This document shows positions 38,415 through 49,756 of a DNA stretch of 64,000 nt, piece by piece (positions within the stretch are counted from its first letter, which is position 1; each line of letters starts with the position of its first letter). The DNA is from Sphingomonas sp. H160509. GTDB lineage: Bacteria > Pseudomonadota > Alphaproteobacteria > Sphingomonadales > Sphingomonadaceae. A program made the translations under genes and the position numbers. The notes under the pieces are model-generated. The model was not told the origin of the DNA. It saw only the letters and a list, made by a program, of their open reading frames with translations, and searched no databases. The stretch lies in assembly GCF_024124765.2 (NCBI RefSeq), contig NZ_JAMXSR020000002.1, positions 2,344,001 to 2,408,000 on the forward strand, read 5' to 3'.

Positions 38415-40922
38415 GCTGCTGCCAGTGCCTTCGATGCCATCACCTGATCGATTATCATCAACCCCACGTCGTTCTGCCAGAGCCATAAGCCATTGGCCTG
38501 CCCGGAGAAACTGGATTCGCCACCGAGAGCACCCCAGGGCACGAAGCCGGCGGCCAAGCCAAGCCCGTACAGGCCGGGGATCGGTGCGCCCTGATCGTCG
38601 ACGATGCGGCAGTGGCGGTCGACCATCGGCTTTCCGTCATGCGCGGCCAGCGGTATCTGCGCGCCGTCGCGGTCGGCGATCGGCATCGCGATCGGTCGAT
38701 AGCCTAGCGCCGCGATGACGAGGTCGGCTTCCGCGATTGCCGCCCGTGCGACCGCATCGTCGTCGCCCGTGATCCGGTGCAGCGCCACGCGGGGATCGGG
38801 TACGCGGCCGTCTATACCGAGCATCCGCAGCACGAGGTCGCGCGCTTCGAGGCGGAAACCGGCGAGGCGGTAGACGAACCCCGACACCGGACAGATGTCG
38901 TCGGCGCCGAAATCGGTGAACCCCTCGGCATGCGCGGCCTCGACCGAATGATAGAAGGGGCGGAGCGGCTTGCGGTGCAGGAGCGTGATCGCCCCGGCCC
39001 CCAACGGCAGCGGAGGCTGGCTCTTCAGCAACAGCGCGATCGTGGTCAGCGCGCTGGTCGAACCGCCGATCACCGCGATCTTCGGCGCGCGCTTGCCGGT
39101 CAGGATATCGGCAACCTTCTCGAACCCGCCGGTCGTCAGCACGTCGTCGGACTGGAGCAGGCGTCCGCTCGCCAACTCCATCAGGCCGGCGCCCGCGACC
39201 CGCTGCGTGGCGAGCCGGTCGAGCGGCTGGTGACCGCCCGTCGCGACGACGATGTTGCGCGCGAGCTGCTCGAAGACATGGCCATCGGCGAGGCGGCGGA
39301 CCTGTACGCTCCACAGGCCGTCGCCGACGCGTTTCGCGCCCAGTGCCTCGTGCCCGGTCAGCACGACGCCGCCATTGCCGCGAACGATATCGGTCAGCCG
39401 GTCACCGGTCGCGCGCAACAGCGGCCCGACCTCGGTCAACGGCACGCCCAGCGCGCCCCTCATGCGCCGCAACCGCGCGTCCGGCGGGGTGATCGACCAG
39501 CCGCGCGAGTTCGGGATGCACATTGTCGCGCACCGCGGTCAGGAACGTCTGCGCGGTCGAGTCGGAGGTGATCGCATAGCGACCGAGCCGCCCGCCGCCG
39601 ATCGCATTGCCGCGCTCGATCACCATCAACCCCGACGCCGCGAGATCGGGGAGCAGGCCGCGCTTGGTCGCCGACGTCAGCATCGCCGTCCCCGCGGGGC
39701 CGCCGCCGATCACGATGACCGAGGCGATCTTGCCGTTCGCACCGCGCACCGACGCACGCCGGTCGAGCGGCCGGACGATCGCCGCACACGCGTTGGCGAG
39801 CGCTTCCGCGGCACGTCGCGCGTCTGCGACCGACATCGCATCGGTGATCGGGAGCGACAGCATCCGCCCGGCGATCTTGTCGGCGACCGGGGTCGGCTCG
39901 ATCATCGCGGTCGCCTGGAACCAGGGCTGCTCGCCGAGATGCGGGCTGAAATAGCGGCCGCAACCGACGCCGTCCGCCTCGATCGCCTCGACGATCGCGT
40001 CGCGGTGGTGGGCGATGTGCTCGGGGAGCAGCACCGGCATGAATTGCATCGAGCGACGCCGGCCCGATACCGCCTGGAACTGGAAATCGGGGAGCGTGGC
40101 GCGGTAGGTTTCCTCGAGCACGGCGCGGTGGTCGGCGATTCCATCGATCTCGGCCAGCTTGGTCTGCGCCATGATCGCGGTGATCTCGGGCAGCTTGGCG
40201 TTGATACCGGGCAGCGTGGCGTTGCGGCTGCCCTCGAACCCGAAATTGCCCATCGACCGCAGCGTCGCGATCAGGTCGACGTCACCGCTGTGGATCAGGC
40301 CGCCCTCACCCACCGCGAACGTCTTTGTCGCGTGCATCGAATGGACGACCGCGAACGGCGCGCGCGCGCCGAACCCGAGCCCCGAATCGTCGAGAGTGCC
40401 GAGCGACGAGGCCGCATCGATCACGATTCCGACGCCGTAGCGCCGCTGGAAATGCACGTAGCGGTCGAGGTCGATCGCGTTGCCGAACGTTGCATAGGGC
40501 ACGACCACGCCGATCCGCTCGCCGTGGCGTTGGAGCAGCCGCTCCTCCTCCAGCGCGCACGCGCCCCAGTCGTTTGCGTCGATGTCGCATACCAGCGGCG
40601 TCAGCCCCGCCCATGCCGCCGCCTGCGCGGTCGCGGCGAAGGTGAGCGCGGGCATCAGCGCGAGCGTGCCCTGTTTCGGGTTCAGCCCGCCGGTCCGCAT
40701 CCCCGACGCGTGGCGGATCGCGAGCATCAGCCCGAGCGTGGCATTGCCGACGGCGAGGCTGGCGCCGTGGCCGCCGAAGAGTTTATCGGTGACGCCGGCC
40801 TCGAACGCGCGAACCTCGGGGCCGTTGTTGCTGAACACGCCCGACGCCTCGACACGGCGCAGCGCATCGAGGTGCTCGCTCAGCCGCGGCGGGTTCGGCG
40901 CGATCAGGGGGAGGCGTTTCAT
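38411..40922 (-). CDS. Aminotransferase (DegT/DnrJ type) fused to FAD/NAD(P) oxidoreductase (frameshifted)
   Basis: About 837 residues after repair. Residues 1-385 are a PLP-dependent sugar-aminotransferase-like domain with Asp169 (VIDAASSLG) and the Schiff-base lysine Lys200 in HATKTFAVGEGGL. Residues 398-837 are a flavoprotein: FAD motif VIVIGGGPAGTAML (403-416), ATGGHQP (about 560), a second dinucleotide motif IAVIGGSTSA (616-624) and ALGYRP. The join at residues 385-400 is in frame with no homopolymer or overlapping stop/start, so the fusion is probably real. A separate one-base error in the flavoprotein part (39484-39488) is fixed as DHPADARLRRMRG. It is coupled to the glycosyltransferase. 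Substrate is unknown. Confidence 0.85.
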
Positions 40923-41023
40923 CGGCGATCCGGTCTGTTGTGCCGCAGACCTATGATCCACGGCCTCCTAAGAACCAGTTACGCTGCCACATTACGATGG
41001 ATGCAGGGCGATGTTTTTCCTTA

Positions 41024-41052
41024 CATCATCCCGGCACGTGTCCGGGATGATG
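41024..41052 (-). terminator. Hairpin downstream of the CocE-type hydrolase gene
   Basis: CATCATCCCGG and CCGGGATGATG form a perfect 11-base stem with a seven-base loop, 10 bases beyond the minus-strand stop at 41062. There is no T run on the minus strand, so it is only a likely terminator. Confidence 0.55.
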
Positions 41053-41061
41053 CAAGACTAA

Positions 41062-42976
41062 TCAACGTATTAGCGGAAGGCTGATGTAACTTTCGTCGGG
41101 TCCGGCGACCGTCACCTTCTGCGTCGCCTTCACGTAATCCTTGGGTTGCGCGAAGAAGATGTTCGGGACGAAGGTCTGCGGGTTGCGATCGTAGAGCGGG
41201 AACCAGCTCGACTGGACCTGCACCATGATCTTGTGACCCGGCAGGAAGACATGGTTGGTGGTCGGCAGCGCGAACTTGTATTTCAATGGCACGTTCGCCG
41301 CGATCGGCTTGGCCACGGCCAGGCTCTCACGATAGCGGCCGCGGAAAATGTCCATCGCGACCGACAATTGATACCCCGCCATCGCCTTGTCGCCGGGATA
41401 AACGTCCGGATACACGTCGATGAGCTTCACCACCCAGTCGCTGTCGGTGCCGCTGGTCGAGGCGGTGAGGTTCACCTCCGGCACGCCCGCGATCGTGGTC
41501 GGCGTGGTAAGCGCGTCGGTGGTGAAGGTCAGCACGTCGGGACGGCCGGAAACGGCGCGCTGGTCGTCGACCAGCCACTGTTTCCAGGTCGATCCGCTCG
41601 CATAGGTCGGCAGCGTCGGGCGCACGCGGTAGCTGACCGGCGTGGCCGGATCGGAGATATAGTCCGCGGTCGTCGCCGCGCCGCCAGCCGCCTGGAAGCC
41701 GAGCGCGCCACCGGGCTTGAGGTATAGCGGCGTGCCAGCCGCGGATGCGGTCGGCCACTTGTCGAGCCTCTGCCATTCGTTGCGGCCCGACTGGAACATC
41801 GTCACGGGCGCGACGTCCATCGCCGGCTGGTCGCTCTCCAAATAATGCGCCAGGAACGGTGCGAGGACGTGCCAGCGCCACCATTTGGCGGTGTCGGCAT
41901 CCCATTTGATCGCGCCCAGCGCACTGCCGTCGCGTACCTCTTGGCCGTGATACCAGGGGCCCATCGACAGATAGACCATGTCGTTGGCGGTGTCCTTGGG
42001 CTCCAGCGCGCGATAGACAGCGGGCGCACCGTAGATGTCCTCCTGATCCCACAGGCCGCCGACGATCAGCGTCGGTACCTTGAGCGGCTGGCCGGCGAGC
42101 ACGGTGTCCATCGCCTGGGTCGACCAGAACGAATCATAGGCGGGATGCTGCGTGATCTTGCGCCAGAAGCCGAGCTGCTCCAGTCCTTGCGCCTTGCCGA
42201 TCGCGCCGGCCGAGCCGCCCTTGAGGTAATAGTCGTAATCGTCGGCGGTGTCGGTGATCCACGGCGTGCCGGCGTCCTTGGTCGCCTCCTGGCCGAGGAC
42301 GTAAGGCATCATGCCCTCGCGGAAGGCGCCGTTGTGGAACCAGTCGTCGCCGCGCCAGCCATCGACCATCGGGTTCATCGGCACCGAGACCTTCAGCGCC
42401 GGATGCGGATTGATCAGCGCCATCAGCGGCAGGAAGCCGTCATAGCTGATCCCGCTGATGCCCACGCGGCCGTTCGATTCGGGGACGTGCTTCACCAGCC
42501 AATCGATCGTGTCGTAGGTGTCGGTCGAATCGTCGGTCTTGGTCGGGTTCTGCGCAGTCCCGGCGCGCGCGGGGTTCATCATGTAGATGCCCTCCGAAGC
42601 GTGCATCCCGCGGACGTCCTGGATCACGCGGATATAGCCCGCCGCGGCGATCACGTCGCCCGCGCCGTCGCCGTGTTCGAGGATGCCGGCATAGGTGCCG
42701 CTGTCGACCTTGGTCTGGCCGTCGGCATCATAGGGCGTGCGCGTCATCAGGATGCCCGCGTCCTTCGCGCCCTTCGGCACGATGATGACGGTGTGGAGCT
42801 TGACCCCGTCGCGCATCGGGATCTCGACGACCTTGCGCACATAGTCGTAGCCGACGTCGCGCGGCGCCATCTTCGCGGGGCGTTCGTCGTAATTCTGTGC
42901 GGTCGCGGGGGGTGGTTGTCGCGGTAGCCAGCGCGGCGAGCGCGCAGGCGGCAAACAGACGGGTCGTGGATTTCAT
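41062..42976 (-). CDS. CocE/NonD family alpha/beta hydrolase (frameshifted)
   Basis: About 637 residues after repair, exported. The leader MKSTTRLFAACALAALATATT is in a different frame from the body because of an extra base in the six-G run at 42907-42912; repaired, it continues TTPATAQNYDERP. The N-terminal catalytic domain has the nucleophile motif GISGISYDGFLP and the acid region GGLWDQEDIYG, with the histidine in GPWYHGQEV. The C-terminal half is the jelly-roll X-Pro dipeptidyl-peptidase C domain. Family members include cocaine esterase, glutaryl-7-ACA acylase and alpha-amino acid ester hydrolase. The substrate here is unknown; an acylated amino compound or peptide is plausible. Confidence 0.9.
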
Positions 42977-43001
42977 TTTCTTCTTCCTTCCCTCCCGGAC
43001 T

Positions 43002-43044
43002 GAAAAAGAAAAAGGCCCGCCTTTCCGTGTGGAAAGACGAGCCC
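43002..43044 (-). terminator. Intrinsic terminator
   Basis: On the minus strand a hairpin (GGGGCTCGTCTTTCC, loop ACAC, GGAAAGGCGGGCC) is followed directly by TTTTTCTTTTT. This is the best rho-independent terminator in the window. It lies 22 bases after the small gene that follows the M16 protease gene, and so ends that transcript. Confidence 0.85.
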
Positions 43045-43065
43045 CTCTCGTAGCAATTCAGGCGA

Positions 43066-43365
43066 TCAGGCCGTCCGCGTGCCGGTCAGCGGGAAGCTGC
43101 CAAAGGCGCCGGCCGCGACGCTGCCCTTGAGAACGTCGTCCTCGACGGTCGCCTTGCAGTCGAGCGTCATCGGCATCGGCACGGTCATGCTTTGCTTCCA
43201 GGTGATCGTGTCGCCATCGACGTCACCGGTGACGTCCATGCCGCCCATCGCGCCCGACACCGCACCGGTGAAGGTGCTACCGGTGCTGTTCACGGTCAGC
43301 GTCATCTTCTGGTCGCCCAGCGGCGACTTGACTACGCAATCCCAGCTGCCATCGACGTTTGCCAT
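43066..43365 (-). CDS. Small beta-rich protein of unknown function
   Basis: 99 residues without a signal peptide. The sequence alternates short hydrophobic strands and Gly/Asp turns: MANVDGSWDCVVKSPLGD, then LTVNSTGSTFTGAVSGAMGG, DVDGDTITWKQS and GSVAAGAFGSFPLTGTRTA. That pattern suggests a small beta barrel or lipocalin-like fold binding a hydrophobic ligand, but this is inference from spacing only. Two cysteines are present. It begins 17 bases after the M16 protease stop and is followed by a strong terminator, so the two are likely one operon. No function is assigned. Confidence 0.75.
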   Translation of the reverse strand: MANVDGSWDCVVKSPLGDQKMTLTVNSTGSTFTGAVSGAMGGMDVTGDVDGDTITWKQSMTVPMPMTLDCKATVEDDVLKGSVAAGAFGSFPLTGTRTA

Positions 43366-43382
43366 TGCTCTCTCTCCTGAAA

Positions 43383-46215
43383 TCATTTGGCGCCGGCTAC
43401 CGACGCCGCGGGAATGACCTCGACCGGGAGGCCGATGCTGTCAAGCTGCGGGCGCACCGTCTTCGCATCGCCGACCACGACCCAGATCGTCTTCTTCGGG
43501 TCGAGCGCCTGCTGGATCGCGGTGTTGAGTTGCGGCAGGTTAAGGCCCTGGTATCGCTGCGTGATCGTCGCGTAGTAATTGTCGGGCCGCTTGAGCAGAT
43601 CGTTCTGCTGCATCGCCCCCAGAACCGCGTCCGACGTCTCGAAATTACCCGAAAGCGAGCGGATCGCGCCGTTTATCGCACGATCGAACTCTGCCTGGGT
43701 CATCGGCTCCTTGCCGAGGAACCCGCCAATATCGCTGCGCAGTGCGGCGATCGACGGGCCGGTCTGGTCCGCCTGCACCGGTGCCGACAGGATGTACGGC
43801 GCGGCGTTTTCCGACTGCTGGAAGCGACCCGAGACGCCGTAGGACCAGTGCTTGCTCTCGCGCAGGTCCATGTTGACGCGGCCGAGGAAGCTGCCGCCGA
43901 GCGCATCGTTCGCGGTTGCGATCGGCAACAGGTCCTGCGTGCCCTTCAGCCCGGTCGGAACGCCTGCGATGATCAGCGACTGCGGGCTGTCCGGCCGGTC
44001 GATCAGCACGATCTTCGGCGCGGACGGCGTCACGGTCGCGGGGAACGCCTTCACGCCCGCCGCGCCGGTCGGCCGCCATGTTCCGAAGCGCGCATCGAGC
44101 GCCGCCTTCACCTCGGCGAGCGGACGATCGCTGACGACGAAGATCTTCGCCTTGTCCGGCCGCAGCCACGCCAGCTGGAACGCGACCAGATCGGCACGGG
44201 TCAGCGCCGCCACCGCCTGCGGATCACCACTGCCCTGCGCCTTGGCATAGGGCGAGTTCGGCCCGAGCAGCGGCGGCAGGACGCGCGTCGCCAGCCCCCT
44301 GCGGGCTGGTCAGTTCCTGCGCGATCTGCGCGAGTTGCTGGTTCTTGACGCGCGCGACCTCGGCATCGGCGAAGGCCGGGTTCTGCGCGATGTCGGCGAG
44401 CAGGTCGACCGCAGGCGCGAGGTTCGCGCTCGGCACCTGCAGCGACAGGAAGGTCCGGTCGTTCGACGCACCCGTACCGATTTCCGCCCCCAGCCGCTCC
44501 TTGGCTTCGGCGAGCGCGACCGAATCGCGGGTCGGCGTGCCCTCGTCCATCATCGACAGCGTCAGTTGCTGCGTACCCAGCTTGCCGGGGACGTCCGCCG
44601 CGACGCCCGCATCGAAGCTGAGCACCGCCTGCGTGACGGGTACTGCCGTGCGCTGTGCGTAGACCAGCTCGATACCGTTCGCGAGGCGGGTACGCTGGAC
44701 CGCCGGGAAGCTGAGGCCGGCAACGGTGCCGACGCCGGGCAGCGGCCCGCGCGTGCCTTTGAACGGCACGTCCGCGGCGGGCGGCACATCGACCTTGGGC
44801 GGCACGACCGCGTTGGCATAGGCATCGCGCGGTCCGGGCACGACGGTCAGCGAATAGGCCGGGCGCGACAGCCACTTCGCCGCGGCGGCCTTCACGCTCG
44901 CGGGCGTTTCGGCTGCAAGCTGCAACAGCTGTTTCTTGTAGAAGCCCGGATCGTTCGAATACAGCGCGCCCTCGGCCAGCGTCACCGCCTTGCCGCCGAA
45001 CCCGCCGACGGACTCCAGTCCCTCCATCGTGCTGGCCGCGGTCGTCGTCGCGACGCGGCTGACCTCGTCGGCGGTCGGCCCGTTCTTGATGAAGTCCGCC
45101 ATGATCTCGTCGATCCGCTTCGACACGAGCGCGGGGTCGACGCCCTGCCGGACGATCGCGCGGATGCCGAACATGCCGAGCTGGCTGAAGCTGCGGTTAT
45201 AGGCGGAGATGCTGACGACGAGCTTCTCCTTCTTGACCAGCGCGGTGTCGAACCGGCTGCTGGCGAGGCCGCCGAGCACGCCCGCCGCGACGTCGAGCGC
45301 GGTGCCGTCCTTGTCGTTCAGGCCGGGCACCACCCAGTTGCGGCTGACCATGACGGCGGCGACGCGGTCCTTGATCGTCTCGCTGACCGGCGCCGGCAGG
45401 GTCGGGATCGGCGCGGGCGGAACGATGCTCTCGGGGCCCTTCGGGATGCCGCCGAAATACTTCTCCGCGAGCCGCTTGGCGGTCGCCGCATCGACGTCGC
45501 CGGCGAGTACCAGCACCGCGTTGTTCGGGCCGTAATGATCCTTGAACCAGTCCTTCACCGTCTGCAGCGAGGCGGCATCGAGATCCGCCATCGAGCCGAT
45601 CGTGGTGTGGCCGTACGGGTGATCCGCGGGGAACAGCCCCTCGGTGATCTTGTACTGGGTCAGGCCGTAGGGCTGGTTGTCGCCCTGGCGCTTCTCGTTC
45701 TGGACCACGCCGCGCTGCTCGTCGAGCACGCCCTGCGTGATCGCGCCGGTGAGATAGCCCATGCGGTCGGATTCGAGGAACAGCGCGCGATCGAGTGCCG
45801 CGGTCGGCACGGTCTCGAAGTAATTGGTGCGATCGAAATAGGTGGTGCCGTTGAAGTCGGTCGCGCCGACCTGCTTCAGCGGTTCGAAGAAGTCGCCGGG
45901 TGCGTTCTCGGAGCCGTTGAACATCAGATGCTCGAACAGATGCGCGAAGCCGGTCTTGCCCTTGGGCTCGAACTTCGAGCCGACGTTGTACCAGACCGAC
46001 ACGGCCACCACTGGCGCCTTGCGATCGGTGTGCACGACGACGCGCAGGCCGTTCTTCAGCGTGAACTGCTGGTAGGGAATGTCGACCGACTTGACGAGAT
46101 CGGCAACCGGCGCAGGCTTTGCCGCGGGAGTTGCTGTGCGCTGGCCCTGACCGAATGCGGGCGAGACGAGAGCAATTGCGGCGACGCCGGCAAGCGCGGT
46201 CATTTTCAAAGCCAT
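43383..46215 (-). CDS. M16 family metallopeptidase, periplasmic (frameshifted)
   Basis: About 944 residues after repair, with two M16 halves as in pitrilysin-like enzymes. A signal peptide (MTALAGVAAIALVSPAFGQ) is followed by the inverted zinc motif HLFEH at residues 92-96 in GFAHLFEHLMFNGSE. The downstream glutamate ligand region is ERGVVQNEKRQG-like (EQRGVVQNEKRQ). The C-terminal half lacks the HXXEH motif, as is normal for the inactive half. An extra G in the run at 44295-44299 breaks the gene late; repaired, it reads TSPQGLATRVLPPLLGPNSPY. Its likely job is degrading small peptides in the periplasm. It precedes the 99-residue gene. Confidence 0.92.
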
Positions 46216-46334
46216 ATGCGAACATTACCCCGTGTTTCAGAATGATATCGTCGCAGCATAGCCACGCTTTGTCGCCGGGCAACAGATAGATACGTCGAGT
46301 TTCGAGGCGATCCGCGCTGGTACGCCGGGACGGC

Positions 46335-47576
46335 TCACAGGTATCGCCACCACCAGCCGGTATGGGTCCGTTTGAACCGCCCGAACCACCGGCACGCGAA
46401 CCAGCAGGGCACGGCAGCGGCGGCGGCAACGAGCCAGATCGAGGCGACGTTCGGAACGCTGACCAGCCCCTTGATCGCACCGCCCGTCACCGCACCGGTC
46501 AGGCTGTTCACGCCGTGGAGCAGGAAGAGGTGCAGGATGTAGAAGAACAACGGCGCCGATCCGAACACCACGAGCACGCCGTTCAGCCGCGCCGATGTGC
46601 GCTCGAACGCCGCCAGAAGCAGCATGCCGATGCCGAGCGTGAGCAGGATGAAGTCCGCGGACGGCGGATATTTGGTGAGGTTGAGAACGCTCATGATCGT
46701 CGCGAGCGGCGTCGTGCCAACCTGCCACGGCAGCGGTTCGCCGTAGCCGTTGAGCGCGCGCAGTACCGCGAACAACGCGAGCGCCGCAGCGCCGGTCACC
46801 ATCAGGCGGCGACGACGAACATCGCGGTCGATTTGCCGCGCGAACCACGGCCCGATCGACCAGCCGAGCGCGATCACGCCGATCCAGGGCAGCAACGGGT
46901 AGGACGTGCGCGCCCGCGCGCCGAACGGCAGGTCGATGAACCCGCGGTCGTGCAGCATGCTCCAGGCGACATAGCCCGGCTGGTCGGGTGTGAAAATGAT
47001 CGGATCGAGCAGATTGTGGCCCAGCACGATCGCCAGCCCGAGGACGAGCACGGCGATGCGCGGAAGATGGACCAGTGCCGCCAGGGCGATCATCGCCAGC
47101 CCGATCACCCAGATCACCTGGAGATAGACGATTGCGGGGGCGGGATCGAACGACCAGGCGAAATTGACGACCGTCACTTCGAGCGCGACGAGAAACAGCC
47201 CGCGCTTCAGCAGGAACGACGACACCGCTGCCCTGCCGCTGCCAGCATCTTCGCCGCGCGAGTCCGCGTACAACGATGCCGCGAGCCCGGTCAGCAACAC
47301 GAAAACGGGCGCGCACAGATGCGCCGTGAGCCGCGTGAAGAACAGGGACGGCGGCGTCGCCGGCAACGCCATCGGGTCGCTCACCTGCATGTGGTAATAA
47401 AAGAGTTCGCGGGTGTGATCGACGAGCATCAGCAGCATGACGAACCCGCGCAGCGCATCGACCGAGACGATCCGCGACCGCTTGGCCTGCGCGCCCGCCG
47501 GAGCTTGCGCATGGGTATCGGACGCCGAGGCTGGCGTTCCGGCGACGCCGGGTATCGGACTGAAAACGGTTGACAA
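46335..47576 (-). CDS. Heparan-alpha-glucosaminide N-acetyltransferase-like membrane protein (DUF1624)
   Basis: Integral membrane protein of 413 residues with about ten hydrophobic segments, intact. The N-terminal string RIVSVDALRGFVMLLMLVDHTREL is the DUF1624/HGSNAT-type start with its conserved aspartate and histidine; later segments include LLPWIGVIALGWSIGPW and FFYILHLFLLHG. Eukaryotic relatives transfer acetyl groups across a membrane to glucosamine. In bacteria the acceptor is unknown. It is divergent from the TonB receptor gene 57 bases away. Confidence 0.85.
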   Translation of the reverse strand: MSTVFSPIPGVAGTPASASDTHAQAPAGAQAKRSRIVSVDALRGFVMLLMLVDHTRELFYYHMQVSDPMALPATPPSLFFTRLTAHLCAPVFVLLTGLAASLYADSRGEDAGSGRAAVSSFLLKRGLFLVALEVTVVNFAWSFDPAPAIVYLQVIWVIGLAMIALAALVHLPRIAVLVLGLAIVLGHNLLDPIIFTPDQPGYVAWSMLHDRGFIDLPFGARARTSYPLLPWIGVIALGWSIGPWFARQIDRDVRRRRLMVTGAAALALFAVLRALNGYGEPLPWQVGTTPLATIMSVLNLTKYPPSADFILLTLGIGMLLLAAFERTSARLNGVLVVFGSAPLFFYILHLFLLHGVNSLTGAVTGGAIKGLVSVPNVASIWLVAAAAAVPCWFACRWFGRFKRTHTGWWWRYL

Positions 47577-47633
47577 GATCGAAGCACCTCCGCCAATCGC
47601 GATGTTACATCATCACAGAGAAGGCAACATTTT

Positions 47634-49735
47634 TTGTCGACGCGTCCACGATCGATCGCCTTCGCGAGCATTTTTCTGCTGCTCGCCTGCCCCGTTACCG
47701 CCGAAGCGCAGGACAAGACCGACCGCGAGCCGGAGCGCGAGGAACGACGGGCCGATGGCGAGGCCGAGACGATCGTCGTTCTCGGCACGCGCAGCACACG
47801 GGCGGATCGCACCCTGTCGTCGGACCTCGCCACCGAACGCATGTCGCAATCCAGCCGCTCGCTCGAACGCGACCTGCTCACCGCGGCGGGGACGTACCGG
47901 CTCGGCGACGCGCTCGAACTCGTCAGCGGCGTCAGCAACCAGAACAACCGCGGCGGCTTTCTCGACAATTTCGCGATCCGCGGTTTCCTCGGCACGCCCG
48001 ACGGCGGCGCCGAATATTATGTCGACGGGTTCCTCGCCAATCGTGGCCTCGCGCCGCCCCGCGATCCGGCGACGACCGAGCGGATCGAGGTGTTGAAGGG
48101 CCCGGCCGGCGCGCTGTTCGGCGACATCGATCCGGGCGGCCGCGTCAACATCGTCAGCAAGACGCCGCGCTTCACGCCGGGCACGACCGCGACGTTCACC
48201 TATGGCTCGTTCGACACGCGCCGGGTCGAGATCGACGCGACGGGTCCGCTGTCCGACACGATCGCGGCGCGGATCGTCGTCGCCACCGAGGACAGCGATG
48301 GCTGGCGCGATTTCGTGCCGTTGCGCCGCCGCGTCGTCGCGCCCCTCGCTGACCTGGGCGCCGCGCGATGGCCTTCGGCTGACCTATGTCGGCGAGATCA
48401 CGCGGTTCGATGCGCCGTTCGATCGCGGCATCCCGGCGATCGGCGGCGACGCCAACGCGCTGCCACGGTCGCGCTTCTACGGCGAGCCCGGCGACGGCAT
48501 CACGCGGTTTCGCAACAAGCGTCATCAGCTGACTGGCGAGGCGCGGCTCGACGACCGCATCTCGCTCAACGGCGGCGTGGCCTGGCGGACGGGATCGCTG
48601 CGCGGGTTCTCGTCCGACCAGTCGCGGCTCGTCGGCGGCCAGACGCTGTGGCGCCAGCGACGTGCGCGCGACTACACCGTCGACGATCTGTCCGCGCGGC
48701 TGGAACTGACCGGACGGTTCGGCGCGCACCGTGCCAGCGTCGGCGTGAAGGGCTATACGCTCGACTATCACGAGGGGCTGTTGCGGCGGAACCCGACTGC
48801 GGCCAACCCGTATGCGATCGACGTGTTCGCGCCGGTGTACGGCGGGCAGGCGCTGCCACTGGCGCCGTTCACGGACAATGACGAGACGCGGCGGTCCGCC
48901 ACGCTGTACGCGCAGGACATGTGGGACGTGACCGATCGGTTCACGCTGACCGGCGGCGTCCGCTTCGATGCGTATCGCCAGCAGATCCGCAACAACCGGA
49001 CCGGCGTGGTCGGGCGAACGGTCGACGAGCCGGTGAACTTCCGACTTGGTGGCCGATACGCGCTGAACGACGTCTTTGCGGTCCATGCGAACTGGGGCGA
49101 GAGCTTCCTGCTCAACTCGGGCACGGGGCGCGACAACCAGGGCTTCTCACCCGAACGCGGCAAGGGGATACGAGATCGGCGCGACCGCCGCCCTGCCGGG
49201 CGTCGACGTCGCGGTGACGTATTTCGACATCGCCAAGCGCGACATCCTGACCAACGATCCGGTCGACCCGAACTTCCTCGCGCCGGTCGGCAAGCTGTCG
49301 AGCAAGGGGATCGAGTTCGACGCGTCGGTGCGCCTGGCGAAGCGCTGGCAGGTCGTCGCGAACTATGCGTGGACGCGCGCGCGGACCGACGACAGCATCT
49401 TCGCGACCGACCGCGTGTTGAACGTGCCCGAACATGCCGCGACATTGTTCGCGATCGGGCGCTTCCTCGACGACGGGGGCCGCGGGCCATCGATCAGCGC
49501 TGGCGCCAGCTACATAGGCAAGCGGGCGGGCGCGATCGATACAAGCGGGCTCGTCCTGCCCGACTATGTGAAGGCCAAGGCGGCGGTCGAATACGCGGTC
49601 TCGCGGCGTCTGTCGGTGCGCGCCGAGGCCGACAATCTGTTCGACGCCCGGTTCGCGCAGAGTTCGTACAGCCCGGTGTGGATCTTCCCGGGGGCACCGC
49701 GGACGGTCCGGCTGTCGGTCCGCCTGAGCCAGTGA
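47634..49735 (+). CDS. TonB-dependent siderophore receptor (two frameshifts)
   Basis: Outer-membrane receptor, about 700 residues after repair. From the TTG at 47634 there is a signal peptide (STRPRSIAFASIFLLLACP), a TonB box (ETIVVLG) and a plug with GDALELVSGVSNQNNRGGF, DGGAEYYVDGF and RIEVLKGPAGALFGDIDPGG, which are typical of ferric-siderophore receptors. The barrel ends PGAPRTVRLSVRLSQ. Extra bases near 48340-48346 and 49162-49168 split it; repaired junctions read VVAPSLTWAPRDG and GKGYEIGATAA. It is convergent with the next TonB receptor gene, 21 bases apart. The ligand is unknown. Confidence 0.9.
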
Positions 49736-49756
49736 CGCGCGGCGACCTCGTCCCCG

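Noticed and set aside
44201..44875. Separate minus-strand Arg/Ala-rich protein within the M16 gene
   Set aside because: It is an alternative frame of the protease gene with no domain; the protease frame is clearly the coding one.
47570..47640. Fur site before the second siderophore receptor
   Set aside because: No TGAGA-N5-TCTCA-like palindrome is present in the 57-base divergent spacer.
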